NCBI GenBank assembly: GCA_013399115.1
Contig: VXAA01001407.1
Coordinates: 613,265 to 677,264 of the forward strand
Length of the DNA: 64,000 nucleotides
From: Anseranas semipalmata
Taxonomy: Eukaryota > Chordata > Aves > Anseriformes > Anseranatidae
Reading direction: 5' to 3'
Program-made: the position numbers and the translations under genes
Notes under the pieces: model-generated
The model's input: only the letters and a program-made list of their open reading frames with translations
What the model was told of the DNA's origin: nothing
Database searches by the model: none
Shown here: positions 52,595 to 64,000 of the stretch, in pieces
Layout of the letters: each line of letters opens with the position of its first letter
Position numbering within the stretch: the stretch's first letter is position 1

Positions 52595-52612
52595 ACCTTA
52601 TATATATATATA
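52549..52612. repeat. Compound (TA)n(CA)n(TA)n microsatellite
   Basis: About six TA units, then about 17 CA units, a short CACCACC break, then about seven TA units. The two TA arms can pair, so a cruciform or hairpin with a CA loop is possible. It is likely to be highly variable in length. Confidence 0.95.
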
Positions 52613-55600
52613 GGGTAAGTACCAAACCCGAATTTTAACTCGCATGTGTGTGTGAAGAGGGAATTAGCATCTGAAGTTCCTCACTTTAAATTCCAAGTGA
52701 AGACTTTGCATATCATAAAGCTTAACAATAGCACTGCTGCCATTGACGTTTTGGACTTACAAATATACTTTCAGCTACGGTCCACGTATATTCATGGTGC
52801 AGCTGGGAGGGAGGGAGAGAGGATCAAAGCAAAATGCAGCTGAAAATGCCACTTTTCATCTGACTTCAAGGTCTGTCATGTTTTGCAGGGTTTCCACTGC
52901 AAATAATAAATCTGCCCCTGACAGTTGAATAAATTTTACCAGGTGAACAGAGATTTCACAGTGCAGGGACCATGGAATGTTTCAAACCTTAGAAAGGTGC
53001 TCCATGTTTCGCTTGGGGACAAACGTACAGGAGGCTTTCAGGGGTAGCTGCCAGCCTGCAGTCGTAGCTACCTGTCCAGACTCCTGAGGGCACCTCTCTA
53101 AACTCTTATTGACATCAAGACCCCCGTATTAGCGCCAGCTTAACAACAGCACTACAAGAAAGGAAACAGAAGCAAATATGACCCATCACTCTAGAAAGCA
53201 GCAACTGCAATAAAGATTTTAATGCAGCTGTTCCAGATCACCCCACCAGCAGCGTCTCTCTCCTTTGTGCTCATATTAATATAATGCTTTGTACCACCCT
53301 GCTTCACACGGAAGAGGACTCCTGGCGTTCCAGGAGTCAAAAGCAAATGCACAAATATTTTTGTCTCTTCTAGACAAAAACAAATCTCCTCAAACCAGTC
53401 TGCTAAGAGCAAAGGCCTTTGCAAACATAATAAATGCCTTCAGCTACTTAAAATACAATGTTTATTTTTACTTCAAAGTTTTTTTTAGACTAAATTACCT
53501 TAAAGCAAAAAAGTGCAAGCAAAATAGTTTGGCCTTTTTTTCTCTTCTTTCCCAGCTTCTTAAAACATGCCGGTTGGTCTAGACCTACACATCACAGGCT
53601 AACATAAACAAGTGCATCTTTCATAAAATTTATTCCACAAACAGGAGCTAGACCACTGGGATAGATGCAGCAGGTATATTTCCAACATTTTGGCACCCTC
53701 TCTCGCCAGTGTTTCCGTCTCCCCGCACCTCCCCTTTGATCTGGCCCCACCCCAGGAGTCAGTCATCTTCCCTTGGGGTGACCGCGCCGGCACAGCGCCG
53801 CGCAGCCCAGCCAGATGTTTCGAGGGAAGTTTCAGGCCCTCCCTGCTACTTGCTCAGAAGACTAAAGCACTGCCACTCCAGGCTGGCTCTGTTGAGTTTT
53901 CTGACTTGGGAATTAATACTAAAGGAGTGAATCACAGAAGAAAATGGAGGGAGAGCGCAAGAGAAGAAACACCCTACTTGTTAGGCCGTTCAGACCCCTG
54001 GCATTACTGTTAGCAGGTACTTTGCTACCTACAAAACAGAGCATGGATTTGAGGAAGAGTATCCCTCAGTCCAGCCCATCTGCTGCTTTGATTCTTCCAT
54101 ACTTCAGTCTCTGCGTTACGTTTGGGCTCAAAGAGAAGCCAGCTATAGACTCTTAGGTTTTATCCTGCAATTACAGCTCACTGCTCCATGGAAGCATTAG
54201 CCTCCATTTTGTAACATGTTAAAGGAGACTGCGGCACACTGATTTGGCTCATGAAATCAAAAGCTTTATGTTGATCTCTGAGACATGCTCAAGCATAATC
54301 CCAGAACCGCCTGCTTTATTATGCATTTTTTGGCTTTTGAGGAGGAGACAATGAATTCAACAGTCTAGTGAGGTTTAACAAGTGATAGAGTTAAAACAAA
54401 TTTCTCTTGGGAAAAGGCTTGTCTGGTGACATCGGCAGCACTGGTGACTGACCCCTAGGGAAGTGGGACAGCCATACACAGATGGGAAATAGCTGGGAAG
54501 AAACTACATGGAAGCACTGAAACATTAGACCCTACCTAGTGGCTGAAAACTCAAGTGCGAGGTCCAGATGCTGAAGTCTGAATGTGTTAGCATCATTGTT
54601 TGGGAACTGATGCTAAGTGACAGATAGATTATGTTACATAAAGTTCAATTTCTGGCTGCCCACAATGGTTCCTAATTCAAACAAAGACCTGACAAGCTAC
54701 CGACAATAAATAAATCAAAGCAAAACGCACACTGCTTTGAAACTTTAGCCTTACACCCAGTAACATTACAGTACGCTCATTTGTTAAAAGAACTGCTTGA
54801 TTTTGACTTAATAATACTTTACCAAAGCAACTGAAAATTATTGATTTCCTGTGTTATGAATTGAAATGATGAAAAAACTAAGAGATGACAAATAAAATGC
54901 CTTCTTTGTTCTGTGTATCACTTCTGCTATGCTTGTCAGTCAGATGCCATTGTTTTTCCCTCTAGTCCCATGGCACATGAATGTTATCTTACTGGGAAAT
55001 AAAACAAAATGAAAAGACAGAAACAAAAATATTTTCCAAGATTGTACTGTTTGTTTTCAGCCTTATGTCTAAGAATAAAGAAGAAAACCAGTAGCATTTT
55101 TAAAGAATGCCCTGCACTAGTTTAATTTTCATTTTTGTTTTAAAAGTTCACAGTACTTTTGGTTCTGAAGCCTCTTGGGATAGAGGCCGGGATTAGTATT
55201 TATATAAAAGTGATTAAAAGACACTAATTCAAAAAAGCTGACATGCTTCATTAGCTGCCTTTTCCATGCTGACTTTGTTCCAACTTTTAATCAACAATAT
55301 CTACATGCAGCTCTGGACCCAACAAACGTTTCTGTACTGGCCTTGAGCCACAGAATGCTGTAGGCTGTGGGCAGCCCAGCTCAAGGAAGCCGGAGGAGAA
55401 CAAAAGGATGTTCCCTGCCACCACGCAAAAGGCACGCTACAGCGATCTCTGTCCTGCTCTAGAGCGTAGGCAAGGGTCACAACGCAAGCAGATAGGCAAC
55501 GCAAGTCACACACAACTCTAAAAGGTCAGAAGCCCCCCAAATTTTAATTGACTTTGGCTTTTTGCATGTTTGAATTCCTTATGCCTTGTGAACTGCTTTG

Positions 55601-57938
55601 GTTGGTAATGATTTAAGTCCCAGGTAGATGGAATGACAGAAGATATAGTTCCACAATGAGTGACATCTGCAATTCACTGAGGAATTACAATGCTCAAGAA
55701 GTCACTGTTCCAAGAGGTGACAAAACAACAGAAACGTCAAGAAGCATCTGATCATCTACTTCTTCCCTAATCCAAGCCACTTTGCATTTCTTCTACCACA
55801 TCTTGCACCTTTACACAAAGCTTTTGCTGAGTCTCCATCATCTTGCTCCAGCTCTCTAAAGCAATTAGTTTTAGTAAGCGAAAAGCTCTAGCTCAATGTC
55901 TCCATTCACTAGTAAGGAGAAAAAAAAAAAAAACTCCATTAAATGTTAAGAAAAGAAGAAATACCCGTGAGCAACTTTGTCAATGACCCACCAAAAATTA
56001 GAGCAAAGACAGAGCTGTTAAAAGGAACAGACAACTCTGACTGAGGTCATGCTCATCGGAAAGAGATGCTTCTGCTGCCTGTCCCCTTGCTCTCTCTACA
56101 ACAGCCACCCGACGTTAAGACAACTCATAATGCTCTCCTGCTTTTCTAGGCCATTCTATGCCCAAAGAGGCACAGCAGCACCATCTCCCGCTTCTCATCC
56201 ACTGCTTTCTAGATCACCCTACCAGCCGTAATCTACGCGTTTGCAGGAAATCTGCAGGAACCACAGTGCTGAGGATTTCTTATATTAAAAAGACATTAAA
56301 ATCTAGGTCCCTGTTGCCTAACTATACTTAGTAGTTATACCATACTACCTGAAAACAATTTTGCAGCATTTTAATGTGGAGTTTCCTAGTTTTATAAATA
56401 TCGCTACCAAAATAAGAAAATGGGGCTTTGTTTACAAATTGTTACTCATTTTGATTACAGCTGCAAACCTTGTTCTGCTTTCAGGGCCTACAAGATCCTA
56501 GTATCACAAATGTATTTATGAGCACATAGCAGCAGAAAATTTGACACTGGCTTCAATGCAGTCAGTATACTGCCCTAATTTTCGTGCAATTTTCCTTGCA
56601 GATGAGATAGCAACACACTCCGCTTCTGGTTCAGAATTTGGAGTACGGGAAAAATTTTTTTTTTACATGCCTTTTAACTCTGCTTTAAAAAGGCATATGG
56701 CTCACTGGTTAAATATTTAAATGTTTTACTTGTGAGCTGGATCCTAACATGCAGAAGTTTTTAAGTATGAAAAGACATGTCATAATACCTGAAAATCACA
56801 CTAGCTTCCAAGCAGCTTTTAATTTGTGTGTGCGAGGAATTTATAAGGCAAGTTGTCGTCTCAGGACTAGTCTACACACACATTTAGCGCCGGTACACTT
56901 GTAGAGATGTGTGTTGTTTTGGGCTTGGGCTTTTTTTTCTTTATCAAAATAGTTGCAGTAATTCAAACCCCAATGTTCCTGTTCTTGTATTAATAATAAT
57001 GACGACACAATAGTACAATTATACCCCATGGGACCAGGCTGTATTGACGCATGCAACCACGTGCTCATAATCACTTCAAAGACAGTAACAGAGATTGAAG
57101 ATATTACCGCACCCAACCCATTACTGCACCTCTCATCTTGGAGATTGCCACCCACAGAGCTGAACAGCGGAACCAGCTGTGGAAGCGCTCATCGCCCTCC
57201 CCAGCATGACTAAATTGGTTTTAACCATCTTCCGTGTTAAACGAAGCTTTCTGGGTCAACTGGGCACTGCAGCACAATGAAGGCAAAAGCAGTACAATCC
57301 ATTTCTGGGCAGAGCAAAATTCCACCCGGGGCAGCAGTGAAGAGCTGGCAGATGACTGCTTCTTAAGTCCTTCCAGACAGACATGCTCCTGCAACCCTAC
57401 CTACAACCCTGTCTGTTCTAGCCGAGTTTGAACAGAACGGCTTCTGTTTGCAGACGCAGCTGAGCTGCCAATTCAAGTTCGATAACTGGCTCTAGATTAC
57501 AGCAGATTATAAGAGACATGCCTAAACCTATAGGATAAAATTAATTTCAATCAAGGCAGTCTCAATCAGCTGTCAGGCTGATATCCTGCTGTCCCGCTGC
57601 AAAACAGATGCAAAGTAAACATAAAATGCTACTTATTTAGTCAAATCAATACAAGAAAGGCACTAACAGACCTAAGTAGGCGAAATAAGGGCCAAAATCT
57701 CAGCTGTCATATCAAAAAAGCTTTCATAGTGACAGGTCCTAAACTAAGAAACGAGACAAGAAATTTAAAAATGTCTTATTTTCAGTGTTCTGATTGCTGA
57801 GGCTCATCACAGAACCTGAACACTTGGAGCAGGCCCAAGCTGGGACTTTGGTAAGTTTATCCTTTCTCTGCTTCAGTGCCTGGCTGTGCGAGAAGCTATT
57901 CATACTTCCTTCCACTTGCCTTTTCACCACTTTGTCTG

Positions 57939-58064
57939 TTTAGACTGCGAGGTCTATAAGGGTAAGAACTATCTTTTAGAGTGTGCGGGCACTCTGCTAG
58001 CTGCTATACTTCATCCTACAGGCAGGGCCCTTTGAATGGAGTGCAACGTAAACAACAATAATAC
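57939..58064 (+). repeat. Possible ancient LINE/SINE 3' tail
   Basis: TTTAGACTGCGAGGTCTATA, GGGTAAGAACTATCTTTTAG, a middle with GCAGGGCCCTTTGAATGG, and an end AACAACAATAATA follow a common amniote repeat tail (ttagattgtaagctctttggggcagggactgtcttt ... aataataataa). It is diverged; the family was named from memory only as ancient LINE or SINE. Confidence 0.4.
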
Positions 58065-58437
58065 CTTTTCTCAGAAGGACAGCATGCAAGTCTGCTTGCA
58101 AATTGTGTTGCAGATAAAGTTTCCATCACACTTTTAACTATCAAAAGCTAAGAAATCTCACACTGTAGTTCCACAAACACTTTAAGCCAGCACTGCTGCC
58201 AAAAGAAGCAATCTCATCTGGCCAAAAAAAAGGTTAGTTTGAACCCATACGGTTTCTCCAGGGCAGTTTACAACATAGGTGCACCAATGCTTGTGTTGGC
58301 ACGAGGAGTGGAGCAGCAGGACCATTTCTTTGGGTGGCAGTGCCAGCTTATGAAGGCTGAAACCCATTCTTGAATGTGCAGCCCAAGTTCTCCAATGGTT
58401 TCATCTCACAGAGCCAAGCTATGGTGGAAAAGCTATG

Positions 58438-58526
58438 GGTCACCCAGTTTTACTTGTAGAACTGCTAATACTCACCTCCCAAGAATGCTGTGAGGTTAAG
58501 TATGTTCATGTTTGTAAGGCATTACA
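58438..58526 (+). repeat. MIR-like SINE 3' part
   Basis: GGTCACCCAGTTTTACTTGT, then CTAATACTCACCTCCCAAGA, ATGCTGTGAGGTTAAGTATG and TTTGTAAGGCA match the order of the MIR 3' half (cagttttc, aataatacctacctc, gttgtgaggattaaat, tgtaaagcac). Confidence 0.5.
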
Positions 58527-60235
58527 GGAGATTGGTAAATATTTAATTTTCTCTCCTCCATTTTCCCCTGGCACTAAGTATAACTCATTCTGAGTTTCAT
58601 ATACTAAATCAATGACTTGGAACAGCTCCCAGAAGGTAGGTGTCAAGCTCCTTGCCTGCAGGCCAGGTGGAGGCCAGTCATCATACACAGCATATTGCGA
58701 TTTAAAACTGTTATGCAACGTTGCAACCAAACCAGTCTTCTAAATATGTTGTGCCTGCTCTGCTGCAGGAGCCATGGGATAGTCAGAAGACCTCTAGAGC
58801 TGATGTCCTTTCTCGTCTTTACATGAGAAATTGCTGCAGAGGGATAAATGCTGAGTAAATCAATTTCTTTTGCATGCATTCCAGGTGTAAGCACATCCTG
58901 TCAAGCTGACAGAAACAACAAGAACAAAGAAAGTTTCTGAAAGGTACCTTAATAAGGATGTTGGAAGGACGTTGAGGGGGGAAAGAAAAACAAAACAAAG
59001 CCAACCATTTTGAGTATGTATGTGGAAACAAGGAAACTAAAAGAAAAACATGTAAGCAAAGGGCTGGAGCTATTTTTTACTTCACTTCCTGAGTTTCCTA
59101 GCTCAGAGCTACATTGAGAGCTCATTTGTACTATTTCAGTGCTGCTGCATCTGCTCCAAAAGGTGCTGCTGACACTTGCTACTTGAATGGTTAGTGCTAG
59201 GACCACAACTAAAAGAAACCACCAGAGCTACTGTGCATCCACAGCTGCCTATAGCTTTCAGAACCTGCAACTTTTCTCACTTAAATACTAACTAGGCCCA
59301 CCTGAAAACTCAAATGCCACACGGATCCACTGACAGCTGCTAGACATTCTCTGTCTACTTCAGCACACATCAGATGGCCCCAATGTCATTAACATAAGGG
59401 AAAGCATCAAAGTGAGGAAGTGCATAGCTTGCTTTCACAGACTGGATGTGAGAACAGGCATTTTGTTTATTTTGTTAGCTCTTTGAAGTTCTGCTGCTTC
59501 TGAGAGCTAATAACAATTCCTGACTTCCCATCACCTTGAAAACACACTGATGGTTGATGGGTGAGGTGAAAATACCTGATGCAAACAATACACCAAGGTA
59601 CAGGACCCCGAAATGAACAACTGGCATAGCTAGGCAGTGCAGAAGCTTCAGGACACCTGTCCCAGCGTTGGGTCCCTAGAGGCAATTCAGAGAAACCCAC
59701 GGAAGTTGCTCCATCGCTCAGCGTGATGCTGTGCACACGGGCACCCAGCCTTGTTCGCAGGCACAGCGCAGGATGGGGTCAGGAGCATGGGATGGAAAAC
59801 AGCACGCAGCAGCTCTGGGCTACCAGGACTTCTCCAGCAGCTCAGTATGAACACCATGTTCTAAGCTCTACACCAAGATCCCTTCATTTTATAAGCTGAG
59901 GTAGAGTGTAAATGCCCACGTTATGTATTACTAGCCACCGAACCAACAGCTCTGATAAACTCTTTCACAACGCCTTCTGATTAGAGAAAATAGGACTGGG
60001 CCACACACTTCAACAGGAACAATCCTAGAAACTCTTTGTGCAGGACAAGCCTAATAGAGCTGATGCTTCAGTTGCCGTGACATTTTTCATACTATCAAAA
60101 TAAAAGCAAATTAGATAAATTTAAAACATTAAATGTGTGATAAATACAGCTTGCAGTTACATAAATCAAACTCTTGTGCTTCCTAGGTTATCCCCAAGTA
60201 CAAGCAGACACTGTTCATGAAACCTTTCCTAATAC

Positions 60236-60342
60236 GCCCTGATCCTGTTAATATTTATGCACACAGGAAGCTCCGCTGAAGTCATTATGACTACTCATAT
60301 ACACAGAGTTAAACATACTGCATAATTGCAAGTCTCGAGCCA
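60236..60342. repeat. Ancient palindromic amniote MITE remnant
   Basis: GCCCTGATCCTGTTAATATT, then GAAGCTCCGCTGAAGTCATT, ATGACTACTCATATACACAG, AGTTAAACATACTGCATAAT and TGCAAGTCTCGAGCC follow both halves of a palindromic element common in reptile genomes (ggccctgatcctgca ... ccattgaagtcaatggga ... actcatatgcataa ... gcaggatcggggcc). The match is from memory but spans the full length. Confidence 0.5.
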
Positions 60343-61983
60343 TAAAAACTTCACTTATAAATGTAGGACCTAATTTGGTTGCCTATACCCATATACATTA
60401 AAAAACCCAGCACAGAGTCCTGACCTTTCTTTTTCCTCCTAAAAACATGGAATAAACTCTCAGTAGGGTGGAGCTGCCAGATGCTTTACTCAATACAAAT
60501 GAAATCCAGCCAGAAGTATTTTTTCTAATCATTGCTAAAAATAGAAACATGTTTTGATGCTTCCCTATGTATATCTATATGAAGAACATCTCTGTACCTT
60601 CTTGTTCCTTTTCTGTGGACAGAGTCAGGTATCCGTCACTTTTCTGAAGACTGTGGCAAGCTGCTACCAGAACGTTCATTTATGCATTCTCCTTCCAATA
60701 CCAGTTAGTGGTCAATGCTAAGATGTGCTTTCCTACCAAACTCAGAAGTCAAGGACGAAGTTTTTAGAAAAGGAACTCATATAAACTTACTTTAACAACA
60801 GCTAAGAAAAAGAAAGTTATGAGGGAGTCCGGTTGCTTTTGCTTTTTTGAGCCAGTTAATTGAAACCATGCAATCCACCACAGCAAAATAAAATTCTTAA
60901 TGCATTCCATTTGTTTAAGTTGTTTTCCCTCTCCCGGCTCCAGGAACCTCCTTGCTCATAAGACATTGGTACACACTGCTGTTCGGCACTACAATTACGC
61001 CACACCTGCAGAGTTTGTTCCAGTTTTGCCAACTGAGGGCCACTTAAAGCAATTCAAGAGCCACCAGCTAGTGACAGCTGGCAAACTCAAACCTGCCTCA
61101 GTAGTCTATCATATGTAATCAATTGCTAATAGAACTTCAACAGACTCATCCCATTATTTCCTAGCTAATTCCCCCAGGGAAAACAAGGCAGCAAGCTTCC
61201 ACTATGAATCGCGAAGCTGGTTTTGCCCCCTCCCTCCCAACTTTCCCCTCCCTTTGCATCAGTTCACTGCACTGTTTCAGCTTTTCAGCTTGATACCCGT
61301 TATGTTATGTCAGCTGTTACATTACGCTTAAAACAATAGACTCCAGCTGGCTGAGGTCAGATGTGAAAACAAGGACCTAACAAAGCCATAGACCCTCCAG
61401 TTATACTGAAATTGAGATACACACTGAATGTAGCACTTAATGACAAACTACTTTCCAGACATTTGGACAAGGCATAAAGGAAACACCTGTCACTGCAAAC
61501 ATTACACACTAATCCAGATAAATCCTAAATTCAAAAATCTCTCTTTTCACTGCTTGGCTCTACTATGCACCAGTATTTCATGGCTTTATTTTTTTCCCCA
61601 AGATGGAATTTGCATTAATCTGCTTGTTTACTAAAATATGAAATAGTGAAAAATGTGTATAAATTCGTGCAAAAAGTTTATCATGTTTCTTCTAGAGTTA
61701 CCAAGCAAACGCTCTGCGCTTGACATGGATTTACACCCCAGAAAAGCTTGGACAAACTTTAACCCTGAAGTAGAAAGCTTGACAAAAGCAAACATTTAAC
61801 AGCGAATAAAACATTTTTTTTTTTAGTGATAGTATTTTCTTAGACACGCCTTTGAACAGAATTTATTGGAGTGCAGCTGTACTAAAAAAATAACCCAAAC
61901 ACTGGGATACTACTTGACTTACAAGAATAAACACGAGCTCTTGAGGAACAGGTGAACTACTAACAACTCTGGAACATATATCT

Positions 61984-62002
61984 CCCCCCCCCCCCCCCCC
62001 CC
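61984..62002. repeat. C19 homopolymer
   Basis: 19 consecutive C are followed by GCCC. Such tracts stop sequencing polymerases, and the assembly gap lies 13 bases further on. Confidence 0.9.
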
Positions 62003-62014
62003 GCCCTACTTTGT

Positions 62015-62019
62015 NNNNN
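62015..62019. other. Assembly gap (5 N)
   Basis: Five N bases between TTTGT and TTTTTGAC, just after the C19 tract. The true gap length is unknown, so local coordinates beyond it are nominal. Confidence 1.
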
Positions 62020-64000
62020 TTTTTGACATACTACACACAATATAAAAGCAGTATTTTCACCGTCAGGCTACTGTAGTTTGTATATGAAAAGCTGGGAAGG
62101 CTTACTCGGAGTAAAAGGATAATTTGGCACTGTGTCCATTTCAGATTTTGGCCAACACTCGCATGCTGCCAGCAAGGGAGATCACCATGTTGGATCACCT
62201 AGGCCACCAAGTAGCCAGCAGACGGCACCAATCCATCACCACTGGTTTGTGCTGGCCTGCAATCTGTCACCAGCTCCACGGTGAGCTGGAGGGAAGGTCA
62301 CACTTTCCAGAGCCTGTCTGGGTTCAGAGTTTGAGTCCCAGTAAATGCTTGGTGCTGCGCAGCCATCTCATCCCAAAGTGTCAGGTAGATAAGTGCCAAA
62401 TTCCGATTCCTTCACTCACAGTGACTTAGTTGTGGGCTTTATTTTAAATGACGGGGTTCAGATACACCACCACAGAACGCTAGGTACAGAAGGCCAAGAA
62501 AAGGGATTTTTTTTTCATAGTTCCTACAGAAGGCAGAAATGGAAGTAACCAATTCTCTGCATCTGAGCCTATCTTTATCAAATCCAAGCTCCGGTGTAGC
62601 AGACTAAAATTAGAATTCAAGCCTGGCACACTTTGAACCTGCTAGAAGAAATGTACACAAGATACGTAGAAGAGTTTTCTTCTCTATCAAATCACTGCTT
62701 ATTCGGACCATGTAGATCTAAAAATAATTTTCAATGGTAACTTTAGAGAAGTTTAGCCAAATGATTTTTTTTCCCCACTGAAAAGGAAACACCTAGGATG
62801 ATGGCAAGAGGCTATCTGGAAGCATACATGCATACTGGAAATCTTTCGGTGTGTTTAGAAGTTTGGTATCTATTTCTTTCTCCTCCGTGCAATTATGTGT
62901 CCAATTCATTTCACTGAAAGCTTTAATTGTTCTCACATTTTCCTTGCAGCCATCCACATGATGAGAAATCAGGCCAAACAACATGAACTTTGTGGCTACA
63001 ACCACAAAGTGGTGAGAGTTGTCTCTGGCGGCAACATTTACACAGCCCTTCTCTTCAACCCCTCTCTCCCAGGAGAATTAGTTTTGTTTATTACTCGTAT
63101 AAAATTCCCCAAACCCATGTGAAAAACCATCTCTTTATTAATAGTTCACTTCTTCCAAAGGATATTTTTACCTACTTCAGGACACCGTGCAAGGTCTGCA
63201 TCCAACCACCCCAAACGGGACGCAGCATGGTCCAATGCTGCCCTCTACAGATGTTAAAGGAAAACTATACCTCCCCTCTACAACTGGTAGACTTGCAGTA
63301 CATCTAGAAGAAAAGAACGGCTTGGCTCATCTTTCCTTTATTGGTCTTAGCACACTTTCCTTCCGGATTACTTCTTCAGTCCTTCCTGGCATTCTTCTGC
63401 TGCTCCGTCCTCAGCTACACCAAACAATAATAACGGGGTTGGCTTTGTTTTTCTTTAAGTCCACCTCATTAAATTGTTTCAGCTGTCCCTAATGGACTAT
63501 CTTTTTTCCACTTTACAGGCATCTGATTTGGATCCCTCAGACCTGTTCAGGATGGACATCAAGCAGTACTTAAACTAGCACTTGAGCTAGCAGAGAGCTT
63601 TCTCATCCAGAGCTACTCTCCAGAAAGACCGCATCGGTCGGTAGATGCAGTCCGTAATGCCTACTGCCCAAGCATCTTTACAGACATTTCTCATTTCATT
63701 TCTCAAAATAATGAAAATAAGAACAACCATCAATGTCCACATTGCAAGTATCTGTCTTGGCCTTCTCAAACAGCAAAGATAATCAAAGTAAATGCTGGAA
63801 CCGCTTCAAACCATTTGCTGTGTGAAGACTAGCTTCACAATCAACAGCTGTAGGTACGTTTCCCTTTCTTTCTCACAAGGCGCACCGAACACTCCAGCAA
63901 ACAAAACCCAACGCTCATATTCAAACAAAAGCTTATATTAAAGCAAGAAATAAAATCTAGATTTCTTGTAGGCCTCAGTTCTGTGCCACTCTGTCTCATT

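Larger units (their letters stand above)
33277..64000 (-). other. KCNQ1: Large 5' intron of KCNQ1 (intron 2, partial)
   Basis: 30.7 kb upstream of exon 3 contain no recognised KCNQ1 exon. The S1 exon ([19 protein letters not shown]) was searched for on the minus strand and not seen, so this is probably intron 2, which is also long in human. Contents listed separately include a candidate alternative first exon (41377-41430), CpG clusters (37861-38030, 48181-48500 and 51130-51320), old palindromic repeats, a CR1 fragment, microsatellites and an assembly gap. The stretches in between are unremarkable AT-rich intron. Confidence 0.75.

Noticed and set aside
63587..63769. 60-codon minus frame with a hydrophobic stretch (ILAMWTLMVVLIFIIL)
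   Set aside because: It begins at TTG with a stop just upstream, has no recognisable relative and no clear splice sites. Probably chance, although the hydrophobic run looks protein-like.
33277..64000. Search for KCNQ1 exon 2 (S1 helix, [20 protein letters not shown]) on the minus strand
   Set aside because: No matching 91-bp exon was seen by eye. It most likely lies beyond 64000, though a missed match cannot be excluded without a translated search.

Overview
This is vertebrate nuclear DNA and almost certainly avian. One gene is supported: KCNQ1 (Kv7.1, KvLQT1), the voltage-gated potassium channel alpha subunit, on the minus strand. Nine consecutive coding exons can be read, corresponding to human exons 3 to 11 (about human residues 160 to 505). 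They all have canonical GT/AG borders, and each length equals the human exon length as I recall it (127, 79, 97, 141, 111, 96, 123, 142 and 121 bp). A bird origin is inferred from the very human-like protein combined with CR1 LINE 3' ends (about 2606-2704 and 46150-46270), low interspersed-repeat density and short introns. The species cannot be named from this window.

Layout, following the transcript from high to low coordinates: 33277-64000 is non-coding and is best read as part of intron 2, since exon 2 was not found. Exon 3 is at 33150-33276, exon 4 at 31314-31392, exon 5 at 30268-30364 and exon 6 at 29468-29608. A 10 kb intron 6 follows, then exon 7 at 19314-19424, exon 8 at 16882-16977, exon 9 at 14492-14614, exon 10 at 13348-13489 and exon 11 at 7067-7187. 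1-7066 is the start of intron 11. Exons 1, 2 and 12 onward were not found and should lie outside. The visible protein runs from late S2 through S3, the S4 voltage sensor, S5, the TIGYGD filter, S6, the calmodulin-binding helix A/IQ segment and the A-B linker to the edge of helix B.

The rest is intronic: simple repeats, CR1 fragments, eroded copies of what look like ancient amniote palindromic elements and MIR-like SINEs, three CpG clusters in the large 5' intron, and one 5-base assembly gap (62015-62019). I saw no prokaryote-type system, viral genome, CRISPR array, tRNA or rRNA. The most interesting lead is a possible alternative first exon at 41377-41430: an 18-codon ATG frame ending in phase 0 at a GTAAGT donor, which would splice in frame to exon 3 and give a channel lacking S1. 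Other leads are Tyr in place of human Cys445, weak donors on exons 8 and 9, and a short CpG-poor intron 10, the intron that carries the KvDMR1 imprinting centre in placental mammals.
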